DNA of 64,000 bases from Marilutibacter chinensis (GTDB lineage: Bacteria > Pseudomonadota > Gammaproteobacteria > Xanthomonadales > Xanthomonadaceae). The first letter of the stretch is position 1. The number at the start of each line of letters is the position of its first letter. A model generated the notes under the pieces. It searched no databases and had not been told where the DNA came from. It saw nothing but the letters and a program-made list of their open reading frames with translations. The position numbers were made by a program, and so were the translations under genes. Below are positions 28,701-35,244 of the stretch, one piece after another. The stretch covers positions 248,001 through 312,000 of the forward strand of contig NZ_JAKJPO010000003.1 of the NCBI RefSeq assembly GCF_021725675.1. The letters are read 5' to 3'.

Positions 28701-29128
28701 GGCAGCGTGGACGGCGACACCACGATCGCCGAGGTCGGTGGCGAGATGGTGATGTCGACCCGGACCGTACCCAGGTCGTTGTCCTCAAGCCAGAACGTGT
28801 CGCTGGTGGCCGAGTTGCCGTTGTGGGCGTAGTCGACGAACTGGGTGCCGCCGCTGTTGGGGCCGATGGTGACGGTGCCGTGCTGGGCGAAGGGCGCGAT
28901 CGGCCCGCTCATGCCGCCGTCGAACGGACCGTCGCAACTGCTCACGTCGACGGAAACCGAACCCCCGTTCGCAACCGTCGCCGTCAGCGGGGTCGGGCAA
29001 TACGTCGACGTCTGCGCCGATGCCGACGCGGACCAGAGCCCGGCCAAGCAGAGCAGTCCGGCTGTCGCGATTCGTGACCAGATGCCGTTGCCACGGCCGC
29101 GTACGCCAACCCGGATCGAGTCGTGCAT
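22751..29128 (-). CDS. giant autotransporter adhesin-like protein with He_PIG, Calx-beta and cadherin-like repeats
   Basis: A 2125-residue surface protein. It has an AAGGGAC ribosome-binding site and an extended N-terminal signal sequence (basic, then IATAGLLCLAGLWSASASAQ). The passenger contains about twelve He_PIG (putative Ig) units with the recurring LPAGLxL-GxLSGTPT pattern, four Calx-beta units (GTATAGSDY ... ADETFFV) in a block after the first two He_PIG units, and one cadherin-like unit (PPVANPVSATVAYG ... GPDSFTYTASNGGG). A helical linker (RRFASAQMGNFQQRLENLHD) with two cysteines precedes a C-terminal autotransporter barrel of about 275 residues (GAWVGGVIRSG ... LMLNFEKGY), encoded at about 22751-23590. 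It should secrete itself and remain on the surface, probably in adhesion; ligand unknown. Calx-beta acidic loops suggest calcium binding. Confidence 0.92.
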   Translation of the reverse strand: MHDSIRVGVRGRGNGIWSRIATAGLLCLAGLWSASASAQTSTYCPTPLTATVANGGSVSVDVSSCDGPFDGGMSGPIAPFAQHGTVTIGPNSGGTQFVDYAHNGNSATSDTFWLEDNDLGTVRVDITISPPTSAIVVSPSTLPTLTAGTSFSQLLTSAGGTAPYAYSLQSGALPAGLSLAANGMISGTPTQRGGYTFSVRSQDSLGDFVDKGYTGTVQNPALSIDPTSGTAIQGIAFSQTLVASGGVAPHDFMLESGTFPAGISISSAGVISGTTAAAPGAYPVVLRVTDSSTGPGAYFELENYTLTVSSAPSVSIAVSPAAVSEDGAATLVYTVTRSLNLSSPTVVNLTTGGTATSGVDYTGAVATVTIPAGATTATVTIDPSADGTVEADETVVLTVAAGSGYTVGTPSSATGTILNDDAPVASIAVSPASVAEDDAGNLTYTVSLDQPSTIALSVGYLVGGTATNGSDYAPIASPVIIPAGNTSATVIVDPVSDATIEADETVTLTLAAGAGYTIGTPDSATGTILNDDLPGLTIDDVAFPEGDSGTFSVPFTISLSSPAGPGGVSFDIATADGTATAGSDYIANSLAGQTIPAGSSTYVFNVDVNGDLLNEPTETFFVNVTNVVGAIVVDGQGVGTIANDDAQPSLSIDDVTVVEGNGGTTLATFTVSLSAASGQTVSVDYATADGTAVQPGDYTGTNGTLTFTPGQTTATIAVPVTGETVPEADETFFVDLSGANNATVADGQGVGTISNDDVPVTVGPGTVPNGTAGVAYSQALTASGGSGPYVFSVTAGALPAGVTLSPGGVLGGTPTAGGNFGFTVTATDTSPFPGPFSGSQAYTLVIDPATISLPATALAGGMLGAAYSEAITPASGGNGPYGYAVTAGALPGGLALDPATGAITGTAGALGTFNFSITATDSSTGTGPYTATQSYSIVVTDQPPVANPVSATVAYGAPAGNVALDITGGAPSSVAVATAPGHGTAVASGTTITYQPDPGYAGPDSFTYTASNGGGTSAPATVTITVGDPVISITAGGSLNATVGAAYSQTFTFNGGTTPWSGYQVANLPAGLSITGTTVNTVTVSGTPTQAGSFSLNVSATDSSTGNGPYSVGEVFALDVAAPVLSLSPTGTTFNVGYGAAYVQSFAASGGVGPYSYAVSGSLPPGVSLSGDTLSGVPTATGTFSFAITATDTGASGTGSPFTVSENYVLDVGVPTVTLSPATLPAADPGSPYAQSLGAGGGVAPYEFALVGGALPAGLTLSGSGALAGTPTEVGTFAITIQATDAHGQTGSQGYSLVVNAPTLAMAPSAGTLTLTYGAAYSQAFVVSGSPGPYSYAVSGALPAGVVFSDGTLSGTPTASGSYPVTITATDTTLTGTGAPFSIAQSYTLEVPAPAVTIDPATLPDTTAGQAYAQAITASGGVAPYTFAVTAGTLPDGLVLATDGAMSGAATSSGSFGFTVTATDANGQSGSRAYTIEVAVPTLDLTPTVLVEGTAGSGYEQVLTVGGGIAPYSTTLAGTLPAGIAFDAATLTLSGTPTQAGAFDISVTVTDSTTGTAATVTRDYTLTVAAPVLVLTPATLADASAGVAYSQSFVADGGIAPYSYAVSSGALPAGLVLDPTTGALAGTPTVAGSFEFAVTATDSTAGMPGTATNAYTLTVTAPTITIDPATLPTGVSGLPYTQALSAAGGSAPYEFAVTDGTLPGGLTLAGDGTLGGTPSAGSFEFTVTATDALGFTGARTYAVEIVDRPDPTRDPEVRGLLEAQADSARRFASAQMGNFQQRLENLHDNRQGAQLSNRLSFAMSQHCADRIGRKPGDPCDDLVASTAAVGAGHQEDGAQPTAADGSASSPFGAWVGGVIRSGNQDGRGGGAGVDFETDGISAGVDYRVSPAFAFGGGIGLGRDDSDVGDNGSRVEGDAYALVLYASYHPGDRFFLDGLLGYQRLSYDLRRYVTPTGGFVHGSRDGTQWFGSLSAGAQYQRDNWQLTPYARIDVSSANLDAYVERGDPVYSLAHGEMDVDSTTGNLGFRFESRRITSWGAFAPQARLEYQYDFDGDSSATMQYADLLTAPLYHATLVGFDRSRVMIGLGAMFYLPRDMSLRAEYRGLFGNGGDRDNGLMLNFEKGY

Positions 29129-29384
29129 GTCCCTTGCCCCCTAGATGGATGCTGCATCTGCCGTGACACCGTGGGCGCACGCGCCCGGGTCTGCCAACGC
29201 AATTCCCGTCGCCGGCCGGCCATGCCCCGGCCACCCCGCCCCCTGTCGCCGCCCATTGAAACAGGGGTCAGGGTCAAATTGGAAGTGCCGCCCCCATCAC
29301 AGCTCTTGTGGGGATGCGCCCGGCCGGTCAGAGTAGGCGCCGCGGCGCACGAGGCGCCGCGCATCGAATCCAGGGGAGATGGCG
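29129..29384. promoter_or_regulatory. divergent regulatory region between the autotransporter and the collar-protein operon
   Basis: About 255 bases without a credible gene. It must hold promoters for both the autotransporter (leftward) and the collar genes (rightward). It contains CAGGGGTCAGGGTCAAATTGG at about 29262-29282, which resembles a GGGGTCAGAGTC-AATT motif I recall from intergenic elements in related genomes, and an inverted GGCGCCGCG/GAGGCGCCGCG region near 29337-29361. No exact promoter boxes could be assigned. Confidence 0.4.
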
Positions 29385-29933
29385 ATGAGCGAGTTCTTCA
29401 TCGGTCAGATCATGATGGCCGGCTTCAACTTCGCACCAAAGTATTTTGCGCAATGCAATGGACAACTGCTGCCGATCAGCCAGAACCAGGCGCTGTTCTC
29501 GCTGCTCGGCACCCAGTTCGGCGGCAACGGCACCACCAACTTCGCGCTGCCCGACATGCGCAGCCGCACTCCGGTGGGCTATGCCGACTCGGTGGACCCG
29601 TCCTGGCAGCCGCCGCCGGTGCAGATGGGCGAAGCGGCCGGTTCGGAGAACGTCACCCTGCTGGCGAACAACCTGCCAGCGCACACCCACACGGTGAACG
29701 CATCCACCAGCGACGGCGACAACCGGATCCCGTCGAACCGCATGTTCGCGACCAGCATCAATGCGAGCGGCCCCGCACTGCCGCTCTATGGTCCGTCCAG
29801 CGGCCCCCTGGTGACGCTCAACCCGCAGTCGGTCGCGACCGCCGGCGGCAATCAGCCGCATCCGAACCTCCAGCCGTACAACACGATCAACTTCTGCATC
29901 GCGCTGAGCGGAATCTTTCCCTCGCGCAACTGA
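29385..29933 (+). CDS. phage tail collar-domain protein, MdpB-like, copy 1
   Basis: A 182-residue protein with an N-terminal tail-collar domain: FIGQIMMAGFNFAPKYFAQC, NGQLLPISQNQALFSLLGTQ, GGNGTTNFALPDMRSRTPVG. The C terminus (NTINFCIALSGIFPSRN) is the ending shared by all three copies. The second ATG (29385) was chosen because AGGGGAG ends six bases before it and directly abuts the first (29379). No signal peptide. No capsid, baseplate, tape-measure or integrase gene is nearby, so this is not prophage structure. Such microcystin-dependent-protein homologues are widespread and their role is unknown. Confidence 0.9.
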   Translation: MSEFFIGQIMMAGFNFAPKYFAQCNGQLLPISQNQALFSLLGTQFGGNGTTNFALPDMRSRTPVGYADSVDPSWQPPPVQMGEAAGSENVTLLANNLPAHTHTVNASTSDGDNRIPSNRMFATSINASGPALPLYGPSSGPLVTLNPQSVATAGGNQPHPNLQPYNTINFCIALSGIFPSRN

Positions 29934-29999
29934 TCGACAACCGACGGATTCCGACCCGCGTGCCCACGGCGCGCGCGTCCACAGCACAGGAGCGCTTCC

Positions 30000-30530
30000 A
30001 TGTCACAACCCTTCATCGGCGAGATCCGGATGTTCGGCTTCGGTCGCACACCCTCGGGCTGGCAGGCCTGCGACGGCAGCCTGCTGCCGATCTCGCAAAA
30101 CGACGCGCTGTTCAACCTGATCGGCACGACCTACGGCGGCGACGGCCAGAGCACGTTCGCGGTTCCGGACCTGCGCGGCCGGCTGCCGATCCACCAGGGC
30201 CAGGGCACGGGCCTGAGCTATTACCCGATGGGCCAGGCCGCAGGCACGGAAACGGTCACGCTGATATCGACGCAGATGCCGATGCATACCCATCCGATGG
30301 CGGCGACCACGGCCGCGGCGACCGCGACCACGCCCGGCTCCTCCCTGCTGCCCGGCACCGTCAGCGGCGATACGTTCTACGTGAACACGATCACCGGCAA
30401 CACCGCGGCGCCGATGTCGCCGCAGATGACAGGGCCCAACGGCGGCAACCAGCCCCACGAGAACTGCATGCCGACACTGACGACGCAGTACTGCATCGCC
30501 CTGTACGGCATCTACCCGAGCCAGACCTGA
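30000..30530 (+). CDS. phage tail collar-domain protein, MdpB-like, copy 2
   Basis: A 176-residue paralogue of its neighbours: FIGEIRMFGFGRTPSGWQAC, DGSLLPISQNDALFNLIGTT, FAVPDLRGRLPIHQGQG, and the ending TTQYCIALYGIYPSQT. A GGAG ribosome-binding site precedes the ATG. It has an Ala/Thr-rich central stretch (MAATTAAATATTPGSS) absent from copy 1. It lies 66 bases after copy 1 and has the same orientation, so one transcript is likely. Confidence 0.9.
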   Translation: MSQPFIGEIRMFGFGRTPSGWQACDGSLLPISQNDALFNLIGTTYGGDGQSTFAVPDLRGRLPIHQGQGTGLSYYPMGQAAGTETVTLISTQMPMHTHPMAATTAAATATTPGSSLLPGTVSGDTFYVNTITGNTAAPMSPQMTGPNGGNQPHENCMPTLTTQYCIALYGIYPSQT

Positions 30531-30606
30531 TCCCGGCCGATCCCATCCCGCAGCGCCATGCAGGCGCGGCCGCGTGATCCGGCGCGGCATCCTTCGGAGA
30601 CAGCAC

Positions 30607-31149
30607 ATGAGCGATCCATTCATTGGCGAGATCCAGATGTATGGCTTCAACTTCAACCCGCGTGGCTGGGCGTTCTGCAACGGCGCCACCCTGCCGATAT
30701 CGCAGAACACCGCGCTGTTCTCGCTGCTGGGCACGACCTACGGCGGCAACGGCCAGACCACGTTCCAGCTGCCGAATTTCGCCGGCCGCGCCGGCTGCGA
30801 GCAGGGCCCGGGTCCCGGCTTGAGTCCGCGTACGCTGGGCGAGTCCTTCGGGACCAGTGCGGTCACCCTCACCACGAGCCAGATCCCGATGCACAACCAC
30901 GGGGCCAACGCGTTCTCGCAGACGGCGGCGGGCAGCGGCTCGCATTCTCCCGTCGACAACGGCGGGCTGTCGTTCCTTGCGTCCAGCACCGCGTCCAAGA
31001 CCTACATCGGCCCGCCATCCAACACCCAGATGGCGCCGAACATGATCGGCGCCAATGCCGGCGGCAATGTGCCCCACGAGAACCGGCAGCCCTACCTGGG
31101 CGTGAACTTCTGCATCGCGCTGGTGGGCGTGTACCCGTCGCTCTCCTGA
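30607..31149 (+). CDS. phage tail collar-domain protein, MdpB-like, copy 3
   Basis: A 180-residue paralogue: FIGEIQMYGFNFNPRGWAFC, NGATLPISQNTALFSLLGTT, GGNGQTTFQLPNFAGRAG, ending GVNFCIALVGVYPSLS. GGAGACA supports the ATG at 30607 over an ATG 33 bases upstream. The stop lies two bases before the GTG start of the acetyltransferase gene, which ties the latter to this operon. Confidence 0.9.
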   Translation: MSDPFIGEIQMYGFNFNPRGWAFCNGATLPISQNTALFSLLGTTYGGNGQTTFQLPNFAGRAGCEQGPGPGLSPRTLGESFGTSAVTLTTSQIPMHNHGANAFSQTAAGSGSHSPVDNGGLSFLASSTASKTYIGPPSNTQMAPNMIGANAGGNVPHENRQPYLGVNFCIALVGVYPSLS

Positions 31150-31151
31150 CC

Positions 31152-31709
31152 GTGACGACGGCATCGCAGCCAGCGGGATTGCCGTCCTTTCCGCACCGCA
31201 CGATCCAACCCGCGCCCCTGACCGGGCGCGGGCTCCGGCTGCGGCACGCGACCGATCCCGACCTGCCCTGGCTGCGCCGCCTGTACGCGGCCACGCGCGC
31301 ACAGGAGATGGCGCAGCTGCCATGGCCCGAGGCGGTCAGGCAAACGTTCCTGGATCAGCAATTCGATCTGCAGCACCGGCACTACGTCACCCACTACGGC
31401 GACGGCGACTTCCTGATCGTGGAGGATGCGGACGGCCCGGTCGGCCGCTATTACCTGCATCGCTCCACACCCGAACACCTGATCGTCGACATCAGCCTGT
31501 TGCCCGAGCGGCGCAACCGAGGCATCGGCGCGGCGCTGATCGCCGCCTCGCAGGCGCACGCATGTGCCGAAGGCTGCGGCATGCATCTGCACGTGGCCGT
31601 GCACAACCCGGCCGCGCGGCGGCTCTACGAGCGCCTGGGTTTCGTCGTCATCACCACCGAAGGGGCCCACCACCGGATGCGATGGTCGCCACCGGCCATC
31701 GACTTCTGA
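31152..31709 (+). CDS. GNAT family N-acetyltransferase coupled to the collar operon
   Basis: A 185-residue acetyltransferase starting with GTG two bases after the stop of collar copy 3. The acetyl-CoA-binding loop is RRNRGIGAALI, followed by AAARRLYERLGF-like helix and strand (NPAARRLYERLGFVVIT), the GNAT motif B. Tight coupling to the collar genes suggests it modifies a product of this operon or a precursor, but the substrate is unknown. No ATG start gives a better fit in this frame. Confidence 0.85.
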   Translation: MTTASQPAGLPSFPHRTIQPAPLTGRGLRLRHATDPDLPWLRRLYAATRAQEMAQLPWPEAVRQTFLDQQFDLQHRHYVTHYGDGDFLIVEDADGPVGRYYLHRSTPEHLIVDISLLPERRNRGIGAALIAASQAHACAEGCGMHLHVAVHNPAARRLYERLGFVVITTEGAHHRMRWSPPAIDF

Positions 31710-31740
31710 ATCGCGCCGCCGAAAGCTCCGCCGCGCCGGA

Positions 31741-32031
31741 TCAGTTGAACACCGCCTGATAGAGGAAGCCGTCGCGCTCCTGCGCAACCGGCACCAGGAA
31801 GATGCCCACCTCGCCGACACGTGGATGGCGCATCTGATAGGTCTGCTGCGGGAACAGGAACGCCGATCCGTTGCGGAACAGCAGCGAGAACGGCGCTCGC
31901 GGGGTGTTCCCCGGCGCGTTCTGCAACGGCCGCGCCTCGACCAGCACGAACGGCACGTCCATGTCGTTCAGAGACGCCGAGAACGTCTCGTTCACGCAGC
32001 CCGCGAAGTGTTGCAACGTCAGCAGTTCCAT
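31741..32031 (-). CDS. DUF6916-like small protein associated with tail-collar genes
   Basis: A 96-residue protein starting MELLTLQHFAGCVNETFSAS, with a strong GGAGAGG ribosome-binding site immediately before the ATG at 32031. It is soluble, without signal peptide, and has a predicted beta-rich pattern (VPFVLVEARPL, PFSLLFRNGSAFLFPQQTYQ, VGIFLVPVAQ). It converges with the collar operon. I recall small proteins of this type beside tail-collar genes elsewhere; the family name is from memory and moderately certain. Confidence 0.75.
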   Translation of the reverse strand: MELLTLQHFAGCVNETFSASLNDMDVPFVLVEARPLQNAPGNTPRAPFSLLFRNGSAFLFPQQTYQMRHPRVGEVGIFLVPVAQERDGFLYQAVFN

Positions 32032-32203
32032 TCCCTCTCCATTTCCGATGATGGCCGCGGCGCCCCCGCCCGGCGCGGAGATCCGCGTGCCGCTGACAGC
32101 ATGTCCGCGGGTCGCGGCGCGCGGCATACGACCCGACATAACCCGGATACCCCCCGGACGCATGATGTCTGACGCCCCCGGGACGACCCTGGCACGACCC
32201 CGT

Positions 32204-32932
32204 CTAGAGATGCTTCAACGTCTCGCGCACGCCGGCCACGCAGCGGCGGCTGACTTCCAGCGGCTGCTTGCCGTGGCGCAGCACCGCCTGCACGTGGCCG
32301 TCCGGGCAGCGCCGCAGTTCGACGATCTCGTAGCGCGCGACCAGGCAGTTGCGATGGATGCGCACGAAGCGTTCGCCGAACTCCTCCTCCAGCGACTTCA
32401 GCGACTCCTCGATCAGGTCCTCGCCGTGGACGTGGTGGACGACGACGTACTTCTCCTCCGCCTGCAGGTAGTGCACGTCCTCGATCGGAATCAGCCGCAG
32501 GCTGCCGCGCAGGCGCGCGCACAGATGGGTACGGCGCTGGCCGTCGAGGCGGGCCCGACCCTGCAGGCGGCCGGCGGCGAAGGTCCGCACCCGCTCCAGC
32601 GCCGCGGCCAGGCGCTCGGCCCGGACCGGCTTGACCAGATAGTCGATCGCTTCGGCCTCGAACGCCGACAGCGCGTGCGCGTCGTAGGCGGTGCAGAACA
32701 CCACGGCCGGACGCGGCTCGAACGCGGCCAGGTGATGCGCGGTCTCCAGTCCGTCGAGGCCGGGCATCGCGATGTCGAGCAGGATCAGATCGGGCTGGTG
32801 CTCGGCGCAGGCATGCAGCGCATCGTGGCCGTCGCCGGCTTCGGCCACCACCTCGATCCCGTCCTGATCGGCCAACAGGCTGCGCAGGCGCTCGCGCGCC
32901 AGCGGCTCGTCGTCGGCAATGACCACCTTCAT
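32204..32932 (-). CDS. algR: AlgR/LytTR-family response regulator
   Basis: A 242-residue regulator. The receiver domain begins MKVVIADDEPLARERLRSLL, with phosphoacceptor Asp in LILLDIAMPGLDG and conserved Lys in YLVKPV. The C-terminal LytTR DNA-binding domain contains IHYLQAEEKY-like sequence (VHYLQAEEKYVVVHHVHGE) and FVRIHRNCLVAR. In pseudomonads and relatives AlgR controls exopolysaccharide and twitching genes and is paired with the kinase AlgZ/FimS. No kinase gene lies next to it in this window: a carboxylesterase gene follows upstream. The start was set at the conserved MKVVIADDEP. Confidence 0.9.
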   Translation of the reverse strand: MKVVIADDEPLARERLRSLLADQDGIEVVAEAGDGHDALHACAEHQPDLILLDIAMPGLDGLETAHHLAAFEPRPAVVFCTAYDAHALSAFEAEAIDYLVKPVRAERLAAALERVRTFAAGRLQGRARLDGQRRTHLCARLRGSLRLIPIEDVHYLQAEEKYVVVHHVHGEDLIEESLKSLEEEFGERFVRIHRNCLVARYEIVELRRCPDGHVQAVLRHGKQPLEVSRRCVAGVRETLKHL

Positions 32933-33147
32933 CGGCCCCACGTTCTCTCCCGCCTCGCCCCCCTTGCGATGCCCCGCATCATGCCCGTTTTCAGGCCCGT
33001 TCGGCTGCATGCCCCCACTCCAGGGTTGGTCCGATAGTACTGCCCGCTCCGGCCGAGGTCATCCTCCCGGGGAAAACGGACCCGGCTGCGACTGCTGTCC
33101 GGGAGAAACGCGGACGGGCCCTGCGAACGGCCCCGCCCGGGCGACGG

Positions 33148-33837
33148 TCAGCGCGGACCGGCCTGCGCGAACAACCGCGACATCCAGTCGCCGAGATCGC
33201 GGATCTGCTCGGCGCATACCTGGTGCGCCATCGGATACGCATGCCAGTCGACGCTGAAGCCCAACCCGCGCAATGCCCGGGCGCTGGCGTCGCCGCCCGC
33301 ATACGGCACCACCGGGTCGAACTGGCCGTGGGCCATGAACAGCGGCTGCGACGGCGCCTGCGCGGTGACCTCGCCGACCAGCCGCTCGGCCATCGGCAGG
33401 TACGTCGACAGCGCGATCAGCCCGGCCAGCGGCACCTCGCGCCGCAGTCCCGTCGCCAGCGCGATCGCACCGCCCTGCGAGAAGCCGGCCAGCAGCAGCC
33501 GCGAAGGCGGCGTCCCACGCTCGCGCTCGCGCGCGATCAGCGCCTCGACCTGGGCGACCGACGCGTCGACGCCGGCCTCGTCGGCACGCTGGGCCAGGTT
33601 CATGTCGCGGATGTCGTACCAGGCGCGCATCGGCACGCCATTGTTGATCGTGACCGGGCGTATCGGCGCGTGCGGGAACACGAAGCGCAGCGCCGGCCAG
33701 TCCTTGCGGACCAGTTCGGGCACGATCGGTGCGAAATCATGGCCATCGGCGCCGAGGCCGTGCAGCCACAGCACGCTCCACTGGGGCGACGGGCCGGTCT
33801 CGTGTTCGACGTTATCGAGCAGGGTTACGGTATCCAT
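33148..33837 (-). CDS. carboxylesterase/phospholipase of the alpha/beta-hydrolase 2 family
   Basis: A 229-residue cytoplasmic esterase related to the acyl-protein thioesterase/EstB group. It opens with SVLWLHGLGADGHDF, has nucleophile Ser in LLAGFSQGGAIAL, Asp in HGQFDPVVPY and His in YPMAHQVC. It hydrolyses short-chain esters or lysophospholipids in characterised relatives. It lies about 215 bases upstream of the algR-like gene on the same strand. Confidence 0.92.
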   Translation of the reverse strand: MDTVTLLDNVEHETGPSPQWSVLWLHGLGADGHDFAPIVPELVRKDWPALRFVFPHAPIRPVTINNGVPMRAWYDIRDMNLAQRADEAGVDASVAQVEALIARERERGTPPSRLLLAGFSQGGAIALATGLRREVPLAGLIALSTYLPMAERLVGEVTAQAPSQPLFMAHGQFDPVVPYAGGDASARALRGLGFSVDWHAYPMAHQVCAEQIRDLGDWMSRLFAQAGPR

Positions 33838-33880
33838 GCGGCATTGTCGCCGCCATCCGCGGCGCCTGCCACCCGTGCCC

Positions 33881-34888
33881 TCAACCGCCGCGCGGCAATG
33901 CGAAGTTGAGCGTGCGGGTGGTGGTCACGCTCTGCCCACCCGGTTCGAAGCGCCAGCGCCGCGCCGCCTCGATCGCGGCTTCCTCGAACACGCCGGCCGG
34001 CTGCGCCGACAGCAGTCGTACCGAGGACACGCTGCCATCGGGCTCGATCGTGAAGCCGACCTTGACCTGGCCCTCGATCCGCCGGCTCATCGCGATCATC
34101 GGATAGCGCGGTGGCGCATCGCGAACCAGTCGCGGCACCCGCGGTGGCGATCCCACCGCAGCCTGAACCGCCGACGCCCGGGTTCGCGATGCCGATGCTT
34201 CTGCATCCGCAGCGACGCGTGCCGGCGACAGGGACACATCAGCGACTGCCACTGCGGCATCGGACGCGTTCCCGGACCGATCGACGGAGACCGGCAACTC
34301 CAGCATCGCCGCCGCTGGCGCGGCGCGTCCGGCCTGCCCCGGCGACCCGGCCGACGCCGTCGGCGCCGACGGGGCCTGTGTCGTTGCGCGCGCCTGCTCG
34401 GCCCGCATCCGCGCGGCGGCCGTATCGACGACGGCCTGACTGGCGGCCGCCAGTTCGTTGCGCAGTCGCGGCAATGCGGGCGCGTTCGGGTCGACCCGTC
34501 CCATCAATGCCAGCAGGCGCTCGGCCTCGGCGATCTCGCTTCGCGCCAGCGCCTGCTCGGCGGCGATCAGCAGGTAAGGCTGCAGCTCGATCAGTGCGGC
34601 ACCGACGCTGGCGTCTTCCGGCGCCTTGTCGCGCAGTACCAGGTAGTACTCGACCGCATTGTTCCCAGCCGGGGCATGAATGCGGCGCTCGCGCAGCGCC
34701 GCGGTCGCCCGCTCGCGCAGGCCGCCGCGATCCAGCGCCGCGATGCGCGCGTTGGATGCCTCGGCCACCACGGCGGAGTCCGGCACTGCCTGCACTGCCG
34801 CGTCTTCGGGTGCGGGCGCACACCCGGCCATCGCCAATGCGGCAGCGATCGACACCCGGACGACGGAACGGCGTTCGCGACGGTCCAT
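33881..34888 (-). CDS. lipoprotein with C-terminal TonB domain
   Basis: A 335-residue protein starting MDRRERRSVVRVSIAAALAM with a lipobox ending MAGC, so likely lipidated. Residues about 35-165 are helical and tetratricopeptide-like, followed by an Ala/Ser/Pro-rich linker and a TonB C-terminal domain (PPRYPMIAMSRRIEGQVKVG ... WRFEPGG). Unlike classic TonB it lacks a membrane-anchored N terminus and a long X-Pro repeat, so it may be a periplasmic energy-transducer variant or a cell-envelope protein using the same fold. No exbBD or receptor gene is adjacent. Confidence 0.8.
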   Translation of the reverse strand: MDRRERRSVVRVSIAAALAMAGCAPAPEDAAVQAVPDSAVVAEASNARIAALDRGGLRERATAALRERRIHAPAGNNAVEYYLVLRDKAPEDASVGAALIELQPYLLIAAEQALARSEIAEAERLLALMGRVDPNAPALPRLRNELAAASQAVVDTAAARMRAEQARATTQAPSAPTASAGSPGQAGRAAPAAAMLELPVSVDRSGNASDAAVAVADVSLSPARVAADAEASASRTRASAVQAAVGSPPRVPRLVRDAPPRYPMIAMSRRIEGQVKVGFTIEPDGSVSSVRLLSAQPAGVFEEAAIEAARRWRFEPGGQSVTTTRTLNFALPRGG

Positions 34889-35244
34889 GGCCGCATCCCT
34901 CACGCCAACGGCCGGGATCCGTCGCCATCCCGGCCGGACACGGCGATCCCTTCGCGATATGAAGAGGCCGCGTTCGAGTGCGCGCGGCGCAGCGTTCCCG
35001 CCCGATGAACCATCAACATGGATTTCCCCCGTTCCTGTTTGCTCCGCACGCAGCCAGGAGCGGCCACAGGCCCGGCACGGCGAAGGTGCGCAGGCTACGC
35101 AGAGCATGTGACGGCGCCGCGGCAGATTGGCGACACGCGTTGCAACGGCCGGCCCTGCGAACCTGAGCGGAAGCCGACCGCGATCCGGCGGGGGCGCGGC
35201 ACTGGAATTGTGTAACTCGGGCCCCGCCACGTACCGTGTGCGCC
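34889..35244. other. divergent intergenic region between the TonB-type lipoprotein and the czc operon; no gene seen
   Basis: About 355 bases hold no gene with a plausible start and ribosome-binding site. Both neighbours are transcribed outward, so promoters for each must lie here. An AT-richer patch (GGAATTGTGTAACTC, about 35203-35217) 30 bases before the czcI-like start is the best promoter candidate. No metal-regulator gene is encoded. Confidence 0.4.

Noticed and set aside
22913..29077. 2054-codon open frame antisense to the autotransporter
   Set aside because: Composition (Arg/Gly/Ala/Val rich, low complexity), lack of domain resemblance and absence of a ribosome-binding site show it is a high-GC shadow of the repeat-rich gene.
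29385..31149. Tail-collar genes as a prophage remnant
   Set aside because: Three intact paralogues with separate ribosome-binding sites and a coupled GNAT, and no other phage structural, lysis or integration gene nearby.
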